Positions 31,584 through 39,409 of a stretch of 64,000 nt of DNA are shown here, one piece after another; positions within the stretch are counted from its first letter, which is position 1, and each line of letters opens with the position of its first letter. The DNA lies in contig NZ_CAUQDV010000001.1 in assembly GCF_963517015.1 (NCBI RefSeq), forward strand, positions 1,060,001-1,124,000, in the 5' to 3' direction. The notes below the pieces were generated by a model. The model saw only the letters and a program-made list of their open reading frames with translations, did no database searches and was not told the DNA's origin. Origin of the DNA: an uncultured Devosia sp. (GTDB taxonomy: Bacteria > Pseudomonadota > Alphaproteobacteria > Rhizobiales > Devosiaceae). A program made the translations under genes and the position numbers.

Positions 31584-31873
31584 TAAAGCGTATCGTGATC
31601 CTCGCGACGGCCTTGATCGGCCTTGGTCTGCCGTCCGCCGCCTCGGCCGATCAGAACGAAGCCGTCGCCGTTGCCATCTATTTCACCGAGGCAGATGGGT
31701 CGGCGAAGCCTTATTATTTTCACGACATCAACAATCCACTGCCGCGGTGGTCCTGCGAAGCGCGACTCGAGTACCTGACGAAGATGTTTTATCGCTCGAG
31801 CCGGTCCAATCCCGACCTCAAGGGCAAACAGGCCACACGCTCTGCCTGCGTGGCGCTGACAGACTTTAAGTAA
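31580..31873 (+). CDS. Small secreted protein, hypothetical
   Basis: A 97-residue protein that probably starts at the TTG at 31580, overlapping the ruvA stop. Residues 1-23 form a signal peptide (IKRIVILATALIGLGLPSAASA), then DQNEAVAVAIYFTEADGSAKPYYFHD and two cysteines (WSCEARL and SACVALTDF). The cysteines could pair in the periplasm. I know no family. It is translationally coupled to ruvA and followed by the vapBC promoter region. Confidence 0.6.
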   Translation: MIKRIVILATALIGLGLPSAASADQNEAVAVAIYFTEADGSAKPYYFHDINNPLPRWSCEARLEYLTKMFYRSSRSNPDLKGKQATRSACVALTDFK

Positions 31874-31906
31874 GGCATCATATTGACTGTCTTGCCGATA
31901 CCGAAC

Positions 31907-31934
31907 TTCCTTACTATTGTTGATTGGTAAGGAA
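31907..31934 (+). promoter_or_regulatory. Inverted repeat upstream of vapBC, candidate operator
   Basis: TTCCTTAC and GTAAGGAA are perfect mirror arms around 12 bases and end 13 bp before the antitoxin start codon. AbrB-fold antitoxins bind such sites to repress their own operons. Confidence 0.6.
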
Positions 31935-31947
31935 TTGGAGTTTTGCC

Positions 31948-32232
31948 ATGTCCATGGTGTCGAAGAAAAGGCTGCTCGGCACTATGACCAGCAAGGGCCA
32001 GACCACAGTGCCCAAGGAGGTCCGGGACCTGCTTGGCCTGAGCGAAGGCGCGCAGGTCGAGTGGACCGTCGAGGATGGTAGAGCCACTGTGAAGCCGCGG
32101 ACGCTTCGGGCGATTGATCTCGCCGGGATTTTGGGTCCGCCGCCGAATGGGGTCCATCTTTCTGTAGAAGATATGGACGATGCTGTAGCCGAGGCCGTGG
32201 TGGAAAGGTTCGAGAGATCTCTTCGGAAATGA
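31948..32232 (+). CDS. vapB: AbrB/MazE-fold antitoxin (VapB type)
   Basis: A 94-residue protein starting at ATG 31948 (an ATG at 31954 is possible), with GGAG upstream. The N-terminal swapped-hairpin domain reads TMTSKGQTTVPKEVRDLLGLSEGAQVEW, then RATVKPR. The C-terminal acidic helix (SVEDMDDAVAEAVVERFERSL) should wrap the toxin. Its stop overlaps the toxin start (ATGA). It probably represses its own promoter at the inverted repeat just upstream. Confidence 0.9.
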   Translation: MSMVSKKRLLGTMTSKGQTTVPKEVRDLLGLSEGAQVEWTVEDGRATVKPRTLRAIDLAGILGPPPNGVHLSVEDMDDAVAEAVVERFERSLRK

Positions 32233-32627
32233 TCGGCGTCGATACCAATGTGCTCTTGCGTCTCGTGGTGGACGATGAACCACAGCAGATCAGGGCCGCA
32301 CGCGCTTTCTTTGCCCAGCGTACGTCAGACGAACCCGCCTATATTGGTCTGGTCGTCATGGCCGAATTCACCTGGTTACTGCGCAAGCGCTACGGCTACA
32401 GTAAGGACCAGATTTCGGACACGGTGCTTGGTCTGCTTGAGAGCGTTGATTTGGTGATTGAAAGACCTGACTTGATAGAAGAAGCAGCCATCCATTCGCG
32501 ACAGCCAAGAGTTGATTTTGCGGACATACTTGTTGCCCGCTTGGCGCTGGAGCGTGGCTGCGTCACCACCGTCACCTTCGACAAAGACGCTGCCAAACGT
32601 GTTCCCGGAATGGAATTGCTCGCGTGA
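32229..32627 (+). CDS. vapC: PIN-domain toxin (VapC type)
   Basis: A 132-residue PIN-domain ribonuclease. The acidic active site looks complete: Asp5 in IGVDTNVLLR, Glu46 in VVMAEFTWLLRK, Asp99 in VDFADILVARLA and Asp118 in VTFDKDA. VapC toxins cut tRNA or rRNA. It overlaps vapB by four bases, and its own stop overlaps the GTG start of ruvB, so translation of the toxin is coupled to that of a DNA repair helicase, an odd arrangement. Confidence 0.9.
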   Translation: MIGVDTNVLLRLVVDDEPQQIRAARAFFAQRTSDEPAYIGLVVMAEFTWLLRKRYGYSKDQISDTVLGLLESVDLVIERPDLIEEAAIHSRQPRVDFADILVARLALERGCVTTVTFDKDAAKRVPGMELLA

Positions 32628-33664
32628 CTGACCTGACCTCTCCCGAAGCCGGCCGCGATGACAGCCTCGATGTTTCCCTGCGCCCGTCGGGCTTTTCCGA
32701 GTTTGTCGGGCAGGCGGCTGCGCGGGCAAATCTGGAAGTCTTTATTCAGGCCGCAAAGCAACGTGGCGCCGCGCTGGACCATGTGTTGTTCGTCGGTCCG
32801 CCGGGCTTGGGCAAGACGACATTGGCGCAGATCATTTCGCGTGAATTGGGCGTGGGCTTTCGGGCCACATCGGGTCCGGTGATTGCCAAGGCGGGTGATC
32901 TGGCGGCGCTTCTGACCAATCTCGAAGAACGAGACGTCTTGTTCATCGACGAGATCCACCGGCTCAATCCGGCGATCGAGGAAGTGCTCTATCCGGCGAT
33001 GGAGGATTTCCAGCTCGATCTGATCATCGGCGAAGGGCCGGCGGCGCGGTCGGTGCGGATCGATCTGGCGAAATTCACCCTGGTGGGCGCCACTACCCGC
33101 GCGGGGCTATTGACCACGCCGCTGCGGGATCGTTTCGGCATTCCCGTGCGGCTCAATTTCTACACGCCGGAAGAGCTGGTGCTGATCGTGCAACGTGGCG
33201 CACGGCTGTTGGGCATGCCGATGGCGCCCGATGGGGCAATGGAAATTGCCAGGCGCTCGCGCGGTACACCGCGTATCGCGGGGCGGCTGTTGCGCCGCGT
33301 GACCGATTTTGCGCTGGTGGATGGGGCCAAGGAGATCAACCGGAGCATTGCCGACAAGGCGCTGCTACGGCTCGATGTCGATGCGCGAGGCCTCGACCAG
33401 CTCGACCGGCGATATCTGACAACGATTGCCGATTTCTACAATGGCGGTCCGGTGGGGATCGAGACGATCGCTGCGGCGCTGAGCGAGCCGCGCGATGCAC
33501 TGGAGGAAATCGTCGAGCCCTACCTGATCCAGCAGGGCTTCATCCAGCGGACACCGCGCGGGCGCATGCTGACTGGCGGTGCCTTCCAGCATATGGGGCG
33601 AGTGGTGCCGCAGGGTTTCGTTGGCATGCAGCAGAGCCTCTTCGAGGAGCCCAGCGATGACTGA
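32624..33664 (+). CDS. ruvB: Holliday junction branch migration helicase RuvB
   Basis: The 346-residue AAA+ motor drives branch migration with RuvA. Walker A GPPGLGKTT, Walker B LFIDEIHRL, the arginine-finger segment GATTRAGLLTTPLRDRFG and the C-terminal winged helix (GPVGIETIAAALSEPRDALEE) are all present. It starts at a GTG inside the vapC stop (GTGA), so its expression depends on the toxin reading frame unless another promoter exists. The NUDIX gene overlaps its end by eight bases. Confidence 0.97.
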   Translation: MTDLTSPEAGRDDSLDVSLRPSGFSEFVGQAAARANLEVFIQAAKQRGAALDHVLFVGPPGLGKTTLAQIISRELGVGFRATSGPVIAKAGDLAALLTNLEERDVLFIDEIHRLNPAIEEVLYPAMEDFQLDLIIGEGPAARSVRIDLAKFTLVGATTRAGLLTTPLRDRFGIPVRLNFYTPEELVLIVQRGARLLGMPMAPDGAMEIARRSRGTPRIAGRLLRRVTDFALVDGAKEINRSIADKALLRLDVDARGLDQLDRRYLTTIADFYNGGPVGIETIAAALSEPRDALEEIVEPYLIQQGFIQRTPRGRMLTGGAFQHMGRVVPQGFVGMQQSLFEEPSDD

Positions 33665-34157
33665 GCGGATCGTGTTGAGTTTTCCGGTCGGCGGCACGCG
33701 GTTCAACTATCGCGTGGCGGGGGCGGCCATTCGCGACGGGCATGTGCTGGTCTGCCGCGAAGACGAGGATGATTATTGCATGCTGCCGGGCGGGCGCGTG
33801 GAAATGGGGGAGCCCAGCCATGAGTCGCTGGTGCGCGAAATGGCCGAGGAGCTGGCCATGCCGGTCGATGTTGGCCACCTGATCTTTACCTCGGAGAGCT
33901 TTTACGGCCGCGAGGGCGATCGCTATCACGAGCTCGGTTTTATCTATGCCATCGAATTGCCGGAGGATGTGCGGCCCGGCGGTGAGCAGCCCTTCCTCGT
34001 GCGCGAGGACGAGGGACATCTGCTGCAGTTTTCGTGGTTGCCGCTCGATGGCGACGCGCTGGGCAAGGCGCGGCTGATGCCGCCGTGGTTGCCGGAACGG
34101 CTGCGCGCGCTGGACGATACGCCGGCCCATGTCATCTTCCATGAAGGCCAGCCGTGA
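33657..34157 (+). CDS. NUDIX hydrolase
   Basis: A 166-residue pyrophosphatase-fold protein. The NUDIX box reads GGRVEMGEPSHESLVREMAEEL, matching G-x5-E-x7-R-E-x2-E-E; the final glycine is replaced by Ala. The substrate could be a nucleotide or coenzyme derivative. It overlaps ruvB by eight bases and the phosphoesterase gene by four, so it belongs to the same transcript. A housecleaning role beside DNA repair genes is possible but not shown. Confidence 0.9.
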   Translation: MTERIVLSFPVGGTRFNYRVAGAAIRDGHVLVCREDEDDYCMLPGGRVEMGEPSHESLVREMAEELAMPVDVGHLIFTSESFYGREGDRYHELGFIYAIELPEDVRPGGEQPFLVREDEGHLLQFSWLPLDGDALGKARLMPPWLPERLRALDDTPAHVIFHEGQP

Positions 34158-34963
34158 CCGTTGTTACCCTTTATGTGCCGAGGCTCGCGACGTGGCCAGA
34201 TGCGCTCAAGCTCCGCATTTCGGTGCTCAGCGATTTTCACGCCTGCAAGCCGTTCCTGAACGAGACAAAAATCCGCGCCATCTGCGATGAGGCCAATGCG
34301 CTCGAGCCGGACATCATCCTGTTGCTGGGCGATTTTGTCGGCGGGCCGCGTTTCAGCCGGGAGCTGAAACAGGGTGAGTTGACGCGGGCCTTTTCGTCGC
34401 TGTCGGCGCCGCTGGGCGTGCATGCGGTGATGGGCAATCACGACTATGACCACTACACGCGCAAGCAAGTTTTGGCAGGTGACGTGCTGGCCGTGCGGGC
34501 GCTGCGCGAGACGGGCATCAATGTGCTGGTAAACGAGAGCCTGCGGATCGAGCATGACGGCCATGCCTTCTGGCTCGCCGGGCTGGGGGATCAGCGCGCG
34601 TTTCACTGCCGCGGGATGTCCTATGAGCGGAGCGATTTGGGGATCGAGGATCTCGCGGGCACATTGGCCCAGGTCACCGACGACGCACCGGTAATCCTCC
34701 TCGCGCATGAGCCGGATATTTTTCCGCAGGTGAGCCATCGGGTGGCGTTGACGCTGTCGGGCCATACCCATGGCGGGCAGATCAAACTGTTCGGCCGTAC
34801 GCCGGTCGTACCGTCGAAGTTCGGTAGTCGCTATGTCTATGGACATGTCGAGGAAGAGGGGCGGCACCTGATCGTCACTTCGGGGCTGGGTTATTCCGGC
34901 TGGCCGATCCGTTTCGCGACGCAGCAGGAGATCGTGCTGATCGAGCTGGGAGGGCAGGGATGA
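34154..34963 (+). CDS. Metallophosphoesterase (YkuE/YaeI-like)
   Basis: A 269-residue calcineurin-like phosphoesterase started by GTG at 34154. Metal motifs appear in order: LSDFHACKP, LLGDFVGG, MGNHDYDH, LAHEPDIFP and LSGHTHGGQ. This arrangement resembles YkuE/YaeI enzymes, some of which act on lipid phosphates such as UDP-diacylglucosamine. There is no signal peptide or clear membrane helix. It is coupled on both sides (GTGA upstream, ATGA downstream). The substrate is unknown. Confidence 0.88.
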   Translation: MTVVTLYVPRLATWPDALKLRISVLSDFHACKPFLNETKIRAICDEANALEPDIILLLGDFVGGPRFSRELKQGELTRAFSSLSAPLGVHAVMGNHDYDHYTRKQVLAGDVLAVRALRETGINVLVNESLRIEHDGHAFWLAGLGDQRAFHCRGMSYERSDLGIEDLAGTLAQVTDDAPVILLAHEPDIFPQVSHRVALTLSGHTHGGQIKLFGRTPVVPSKFGSRYVYGHVEEEGRHLIVTSGLGYSGWPIRFATQQEIVLIELGGQG

Positions 34964-35358
34964 CGCGCCACACTTTTCCGGTCCGCGTCTATTACGAAGA
35001 CACCGATTTTTCGGGCAATGTCTATCACGCGGCCTATCTCAAATTCTTCGAGCGCGGGCGTACGGAATTCCTGCGCGACGAGGGCATCCATCATTCCGAG
35101 CTTGCTGCGGAGGGGATTGCCTTTGCCGTGCGGTCGATGGAGATCGCCTTCGATGGTGCGGCCCATATCGATGACCTGCTGACCGTCGTGACGGAAGTCG
35201 AGGCGCTGAGCGGCGCGCGGCTGACGCTGAAACAGACCATACTGCGTGGTGACGCTGTGTTGACCCGCGCGACGGTCATGGTCGTGGCCATCAAGACCAG
35301 CGGCGGGCCGGCCCGCATGCCCAAGGTCATTATCGAGCGGTTCGGTCGCGGCAAGTAA
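34960..35358 (+). CDS. ybgC: Tol-Pal-associated acyl-CoA thioesterase YbgC
   Basis: The 132-residue hot-dog thioesterase shows the YbgC signature VYYEDTDFSGNVYHAAYLKFFERGRTEFL, with the catalytic Asp in DTDFSG. YbgC hydrolyses short-chain acyl-CoA and usually opens the tol-pal operon. Here it overlaps the phosphoesterase gene by four bases and is separated from tolQ by 209 bp, so it is transcribed with the ruv unit and tolQ probably has its own promoter. Confidence 0.95.
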   Translation: MTRHTFPVRVYYEDTDFSGNVYHAAYLKFFERGRTEFLRDEGIHHSELAAEGIAFAVRSMEIAFDGAAHIDDLLTVVTEVEALSGARLTLKQTILRGDAVLTRATVMVVAIKTSGGPARMPKVIIERFGRGK

Positions 35359-35406
35359 ATTGCCCGCACAACTGTGATCGATGCAAAGCTGCGCCGACTC
35401 CTTTTG

Positions 35407-35421
35407 TTAACCAGTCCTTGA
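35407..35421 (+). promoter_or_regulatory. CtrA-like half-perfect box upstream of tolQ
   Basis: TTAA, seven bases, then TTGA: one mismatch from the CtrA consensus. TTGACC in the same place could instead be a -35 box. It lies about 150 bp before tolQ. Weak evidence. Confidence 0.25.
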
Positions 35422-35567
35422 CCATAATTGAGGCAAAGCGAACACGTGTCCGTCAGTCCGTCCGCAAAGGGCCGGTTTGCCGGGCATTTCTCTTAATTTT
35501 GACAGATTTCGACCCCATCGCCTGAGCGTGGGTCGGGCGCAGGAACCGGGCCGAGAAGGATCACTAC

Positions 35568-36278
35568 ATGGAAGCCATGGATGCTGCAGTGGCAGCCGCC
35601 CCTCATGCCGACTTGTCCATCTGGGGCCTGTTCTGGGCTGCGGACTGGATCGTCAAGTCGGTCATGCTGGGTCTGGTTGCAGCGTCGGTCTGGTGCTGGG
35701 CCATCATCATCGACAAGTCCATCACCTATCGCCGCATGACGAGCGAGATGAACAAGTTCGAGCGGACCTTCTGGTCCGGCCAGTCGCTGGAAGAGCTTTA
35801 CCAGCAGCAGGCCGAAAAGCCGTCGGGCGGGCTCGGCGCGGTGTTTGTCGCCGCGATGAAGGAATGGAAGCGCAGCCACGAGCAGAATGCTGCAAGCTTC
35901 GTGGGCATGCAGCAGCGCCTCGACAAGGTGCTGGACGTGGCCATTGCCCGCGAAAGCGATGTGCTGGAGAAGCGCCTCGGCTTTCTCGCGACGGTCGGTT
36001 CGGCCGGCCCGTTCATCGGCCTCTTCGGCACCGTGTGGGGCATCATGAATGCCTTTACCGCCATTGCTGCCTCGTCCAATACCAGCCTTGCGGTCGTGGC
36101 TGGTCCGATCGCCGAAGCGCTGTTCGCCACGGCCATCGGCCTTGTGGCCGCTATTCCGGCGGTTATCGCCTATAACAAGCTTTCGGCCGATGCCGGCAAG
36201 CTGACCGGACGCCTCGAAGGCTTTGCCGACGAATTCTCGACCATCCTGAGCCGTCAGCTCGAAGCGCGGAAGCACTAA
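35568..36278 (+). CDS. tolQ: Tol-Pal system proton channel subunit TolQ
   Basis: A 236-residue inner-membrane protein with three helices: one near residues 18-38 (LFWAADWIVKSVMLGLVAAS region) and two in the core (LGFLATVGSAGPFIGLFGTVWGIM and GPIAEALFATAIGLVAAIPAVIAYN). With TolR it uses the proton gradient to energise TolA during outer-membrane constriction. tolR starts one base after its stop. Typical length and motifs. Confidence 0.97.
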   Translation: MEAMDAAVAAAPHADLSIWGLFWAADWIVKSVMLGLVAASVWCWAIIIDKSITYRRMTSEMNKFERTFWSGQSLEELYQQQAEKPSGGLGAVFVAAMKEWKRSHEQNAASFVGMQQRLDKVLDVAIARESDVLEKRLGFLATVGSAGPFIGLFGTVWGIMNAFTAIAASSNTSLAVVAGPIAEALFATAIGLVAAIPAVIAYNKLSADAGKLTGRLEGFADEFSTILSRQLEARKH

Positions 36279-36279
36279 G

Positions 36280-36726
36280 ATGGGCATGGGTGTATCAGCC
36301 GGTGGTGGCGGGGGCGGCGGACGCCGCCGTCGTGGCCGCAAGAAAGCGGTGATGAGCGAGATCAACATCACGCCGATGGTCGACGTCATGCTCGTGCTGC
36401 TGATCATCTTCATGGTGGCCGCGCCGATGATGACGGCCGGCGTGCCGCTTGACCTGCCAAGCTCGGCGGCTGCCGCCTTGCCCAACCAGGCCGATCCGAT
36501 CACCGTAGGCGTCACGCCTGATGGTGCAGTCTTTATCGACGATGATCCGATTGCGGAGAACCAGCTGATTGCCGAACTGACCACGCGCGGCGTCAATGGT
36601 GCGGAAGACCGTATCTATCTGCGTGGCGATACCAGCGCCAACTACGGCGCGGTCATGCGTGTGATGGGCCTGTTGTCGGCCGGAGGCTTTACCAAGATCG
36701 GCCTCATCACGCAGCCGGAACAGTAG
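36280..36726 (+). CDS. tolR: Tol-Pal system protein TolR
   Basis: The 148-residue partner of TolQ has one N-terminal membrane helix with the functional Asp in INITPMVDVMLVLLIIFMV and a small periplasmic domain. The N-terminus is unusually glycine- and arginine-rich (GGGGGGGRRRRGRKK) and cytoplasmic. It follows tolQ by one base and precedes tolA by nine. Gly-rich starts of this sort are seen in other Hyphomicrobiales TolR (recalled). Confidence 0.96.
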   Translation: MGMGVSAGGGGGGGRRRRGRKKAVMSEINITPMVDVMLVLLIIFMVAAPMMTAGVPLDLPSSAAAALPNQADPITVGVTPDGAVFIDDDPIAENQLIAELTTRGVNGAEDRIYLRGDTSANYGAVMRVMGLLSAGGFTKIGLITQPEQ

Positions 36727-36735
36727 TCCAGTCCG

Positions 36736-37935
36736 ATGCGTGTTGGCGTAACCGTCTCGATTGCAGCCCATATCGCGGTTTTGTGCATCGGCCTCATCAA
36801 CTTGGGGTTTGCCGAGCCCTTGACCACGGTCGAGAATGCCATTGCCGTGGATCTGGTGCCGATCAGCGATGTCGCCAGCATCAGGGCCGGCCAACTCGAC
36901 AGCCAAGTGGTGGAAACCGATACGCCATCGATCGTCGAGGACGACCAGCCCGCCGAGATTGCCCAGCCCACCGGCAATACCGAGACAGACCAACCGACGC
37001 CATCGCCTGCAGACCTGCCGACGCCGGCGCCCGTAACCAATTCTGCGCCGCAGCCCGAGGCTGCGCCGCCGCCGGCACCCGAGCCAGAACCGGCTCCCCA
37101 ACCCGAGCCCACGCCGGCACCGACACCCCAGCCGGCGCCCGTGCCGCAGAGCCGGCCGACGCCGCCGCCGCCCGCGCCGGAACCCGAACCAACGCCCGAG
37201 CCTGCGCCAGAGAGGGAACCGGCCCCTGAGCCGACACCCGCGCCTACCCCGGAACCCGCGCCCGAACCGACGCCCGTGCCGACGCCGACGCCCGAACCCA
37301 CGCCTGAGCCGACTGTGGCGGCACCAGCGCCGGCGGCCCGTCCGTCGAACCTGGCGCAGTTGCGCGAACGCTTTGCCGCTGCCGAGGCCGAGCGCCGCCG
37401 TCGCGAAGAGGAAGAGCGTGAACGCCAGGCGGCCGCCGCAGCCGAAGCCCGCCAGGCGCAGCAGACTGCTGCGCGCGAAGCTGCCGAGCAGGAGGCCGAT
37501 CGCGCCGCCGAACAGGCATCACCGCCGCAGATCGATGCCACGCTGGCGGACGACATTTCCTCGATCATCAATCGCGACCGGACCACCGGCGCAACGACCG
37601 GTTCGGGCGGCTCGCCGACGCTGGGCGATACCAGCGGCACGGCGGCGACGCTGAGCACCACCGAAATGGGCGCCATGGTGGCCAAGATCCGGCAGTGCTG
37701 GAACCTCCTGCCCAACGAACAGATTCCTGGTGTGGAAGTGACGGTCAATATCCGCCTCAGCCAGAATGGTACGCTGGCGGATGTGCCGCGAATTGTCTCG
37801 GTGAGCCAACAACCGGAAGCCATAAACATCGCGCAGAAGGCCGTCAGCGCCATCGCAGCCTGCGCGCCCTACGATATGCTATCGGCCGCAAGCTATGGCG
37901 ATTGGCAGAATATGAACGTCGTGCTGAGCCCGTGA
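36736..37935 (+). CDS. tolA: Cell envelope integrity protein TolA (proline-rich)
   Basis: A 399-residue protein that links the inner-membrane motor to TolB and Pal. One N-terminal membrane anchor (about residues 4-26) is followed by a region of roughly 120 residues dominated by Pro, Glu and Ala (PAPEPEPTPEP-type), a charged helix (LRERFAAAEAERRRREEEER) and a C-terminal TolA/TonB-like domain (IRQCWNLLPNEQIPGVEV, then NIAQKAVSAIAACAPY). The proline spacer replaces much of the long helix of enterobacterial TolA, and EF-P should help its translation. Confidence 0.93.
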   Translation: MRVGVTVSIAAHIAVLCIGLINLGFAEPLTTVENAIAVDLVPISDVASIRAGQLDSQVVETDTPSIVEDDQPAEIAQPTGNTETDQPTPSPADLPTPAPVTNSAPQPEAAPPPAPEPEPAPQPEPTPAPTPQPAPVPQSRPTPPPPAPEPEPTPEPAPEREPAPEPTPAPTPEPAPEPTPVPTPTPEPTPEPTVAAPAPAARPSNLAQLRERFAAAEAERRRREEEERERQAAAAAEARQAQQTAAREAAEQEADRAAEQASPPQIDATLADDISSIINRDRTTGATTGSGGSPTLGDTSGTAATLSTTEMGAMVAKIRQCWNLLPNEQIPGVEVTVNIRLSQNGTLADVPRIVSVSQQPEAINIAQKAVSAIAACAPYDMLSAASYGDWQNMNVVLSP

Positions 37936-37990
37936 CGAGACAGCGTCGCGACAGCATCATGGCCAGCAACTGGCAGGAATGGAGATTGAA

Positions 37991-39301
37991 ATGACCCTTC
38001 TCACTCGGCGCAATGCTCTCAAGCTCGGCCTTGCCAGCGGATTGACTGCGGCCCTGGTCGCCCGCGCCAATGCGCAAGTCACCATCCGAGTGGATGGGGC
38101 AAACTTCCAGCCGCTGCCGATCGCCATTCCGGATTTCGCGTCGTCGGACCCCACGTTTGGTCGCGAGATTGCCGATATCGTGCGTAACAACCTGCGCCGT
38201 TCGGGCCTGTTCCTGCCGCTCGAGCCGGCATCGCTGCCGATCCAGGTCGGCGACGTCAATGCCACGCCCGACTTCACTGTCTGGCGCACCGCCAATGTCG
38301 ATGCGCTGGTGATGGGCGCGGTCGAGCGTGGTGGCTCGATCTCCTCGTCGGTTCGCGTGTGGGACGCACGACAGGGCGCGCAGGTCGTCGGCCAGAGCTA
38401 CAATACCGATCCCAATTCGTCGCGCCGCGTCGGCCACATCATTTCCGACGCCATCTACACGGCGCTGGCCGGTGGCACGGGCTATTTCGATACGCGCGTC
38501 ATCTACACGGCCGAGAGCGGCCCCAAGGCCAATCGCGTGCGCCGGCTCGCGATCATGGACCAGGACGGCGCCAATGCGCAGTATCTCACCGATGGTTCGA
38601 CCATGGCGCTGACGCCGCGCTTCTCGCCCAATGGCGACATGGTCACCTACATGAATTTTGCTGAAGGCAATCCGCAGGTCTATCTGCTGCAGCTATCGAC
38701 CGGCCGGCAGCAGCGCCTAGCCAATGTGGGCGCCATGACCTTCGCGCCGCGCTTTTCGCCCGACGGCGGCACCGTGGTCTTCTCGGTCGAGCAGGCCGGC
38801 GCGACCAATATCTATGCCGTGGGCACGGGTGGCGGACAGCCGATGCAGCTCACGTCGGGCGCGGCGATCGATACCGGCCCATCCTATTCGCCGGATGGTT
38901 CGCGCATCATCTTTGAAAGCGATCGGGGCGGCTCGCCGCAGATCTACATGATGGGCGCGTCGGGCGGCAACGCACAGCGCATCAGCTTTGGCCAGGGCAG
39001 CTATTCGACCCCGGTCTGGGCACCGACCGGCGATCTCATCGCCTTCACCCGCCAGTCGGGTGGCCAGTTCAATATCGGCGTCATGAATCCCGATGGCTCG
39101 GGCGAGCGCATGCTCTACACCAGTTTTCATGCGGAAGGCCCGACCTGGGCGCCAAACGGCCGTGTCATTATGTTCTTCCAGGACCCGGGCGGCAATGATG
39201 GCCCGAAGCTGATGAGCGTCGATATCTGGGGCCGTAACCTGCTGACGATCCCCACGGAAAGCTATGCGTCCGACCCGGCATGGTCGGGCCTGCGCAGCTA
39301 G
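37991..39301 (+). CDS. tolB: Tol-Pal system beta-propeller protein TolB
   Basis: The 436-residue periplasmic protein has an N-terminal alpha/beta domain and a six-bladed propeller with repeated FSPNGDMV/YSPDGSRI/WAPTGDLI blades. The signal peptide (MTLLTRRNALKLGLASGLTA) contains a TRRNALK twin-arginine-like motif before the hydrophobic stretch, which suggests Tat rather than Sec export. The start at 37991 has GGAG upstream; an ATG at 37979 is in frame. A terminator follows, separating it from the ABC cassette. Confidence 0.96.
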   Translation: MTLLTRRNALKLGLASGLTAALVARANAQVTIRVDGANFQPLPIAIPDFASSDPTFGREIADIVRNNLRRSGLFLPLEPASLPIQVGDVNATPDFTVWRTANVDALVMGAVERGGSISSSVRVWDARQGAQVVGQSYNTDPNSSRRVGHIISDAIYTALAGGTGYFDTRVIYTAESGPKANRVRRLAIMDQDGANAQYLTDGSTMALTPRFSPNGDMVTYMNFAEGNPQVYLLQLSTGRQQRLANVGAMTFAPRFSPDGGTVVFSVEQAGATNIYAVGTGGGQPMQLTSGAAIDTGPSYSPDGSRIIFESDRGGSPQIYMMGASGGNAQRISFGQGSYSTPVWAPTGDLIAFTRQSGGQFNIGVMNPDGSGERMLYTSFHAEGPTWAPNGRVIMFFQDPGGNDGPKLMSVDIWGRNLLTIPTESYASDPAWSGLRS

Positions 39302-39320
39302 GATCGGCATAAGCCTTTTT

Positions 39321-39357
39321 AGCCCCGTCTCTTTTCAAAGAGGCGGGGTTCGTCTTT
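39321..39357 (+). terminator. Terminator downstream of tolB
   Basis: CCCCGTCTC pairs with GAGGCGGGG (one G-U pair) around an eight-base loop, followed by TTCGTCTTTCC. The tail is imperfect, so read-through is possible. Confidence 0.6.
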
Positions 39358-39409
39358 CCGTCATGGAGCGGCTATACGGAACTGGTCTTTTTGCTCGAAG
39401 GCCGATTCC

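Noticed and set aside
31948..32627. MazEF module, because the antitoxin has a MazE/AbrB fold
   Set aside because: The toxin is a PIN-domain protein with four acidic residues in VapC positions, not a MazF barrel.
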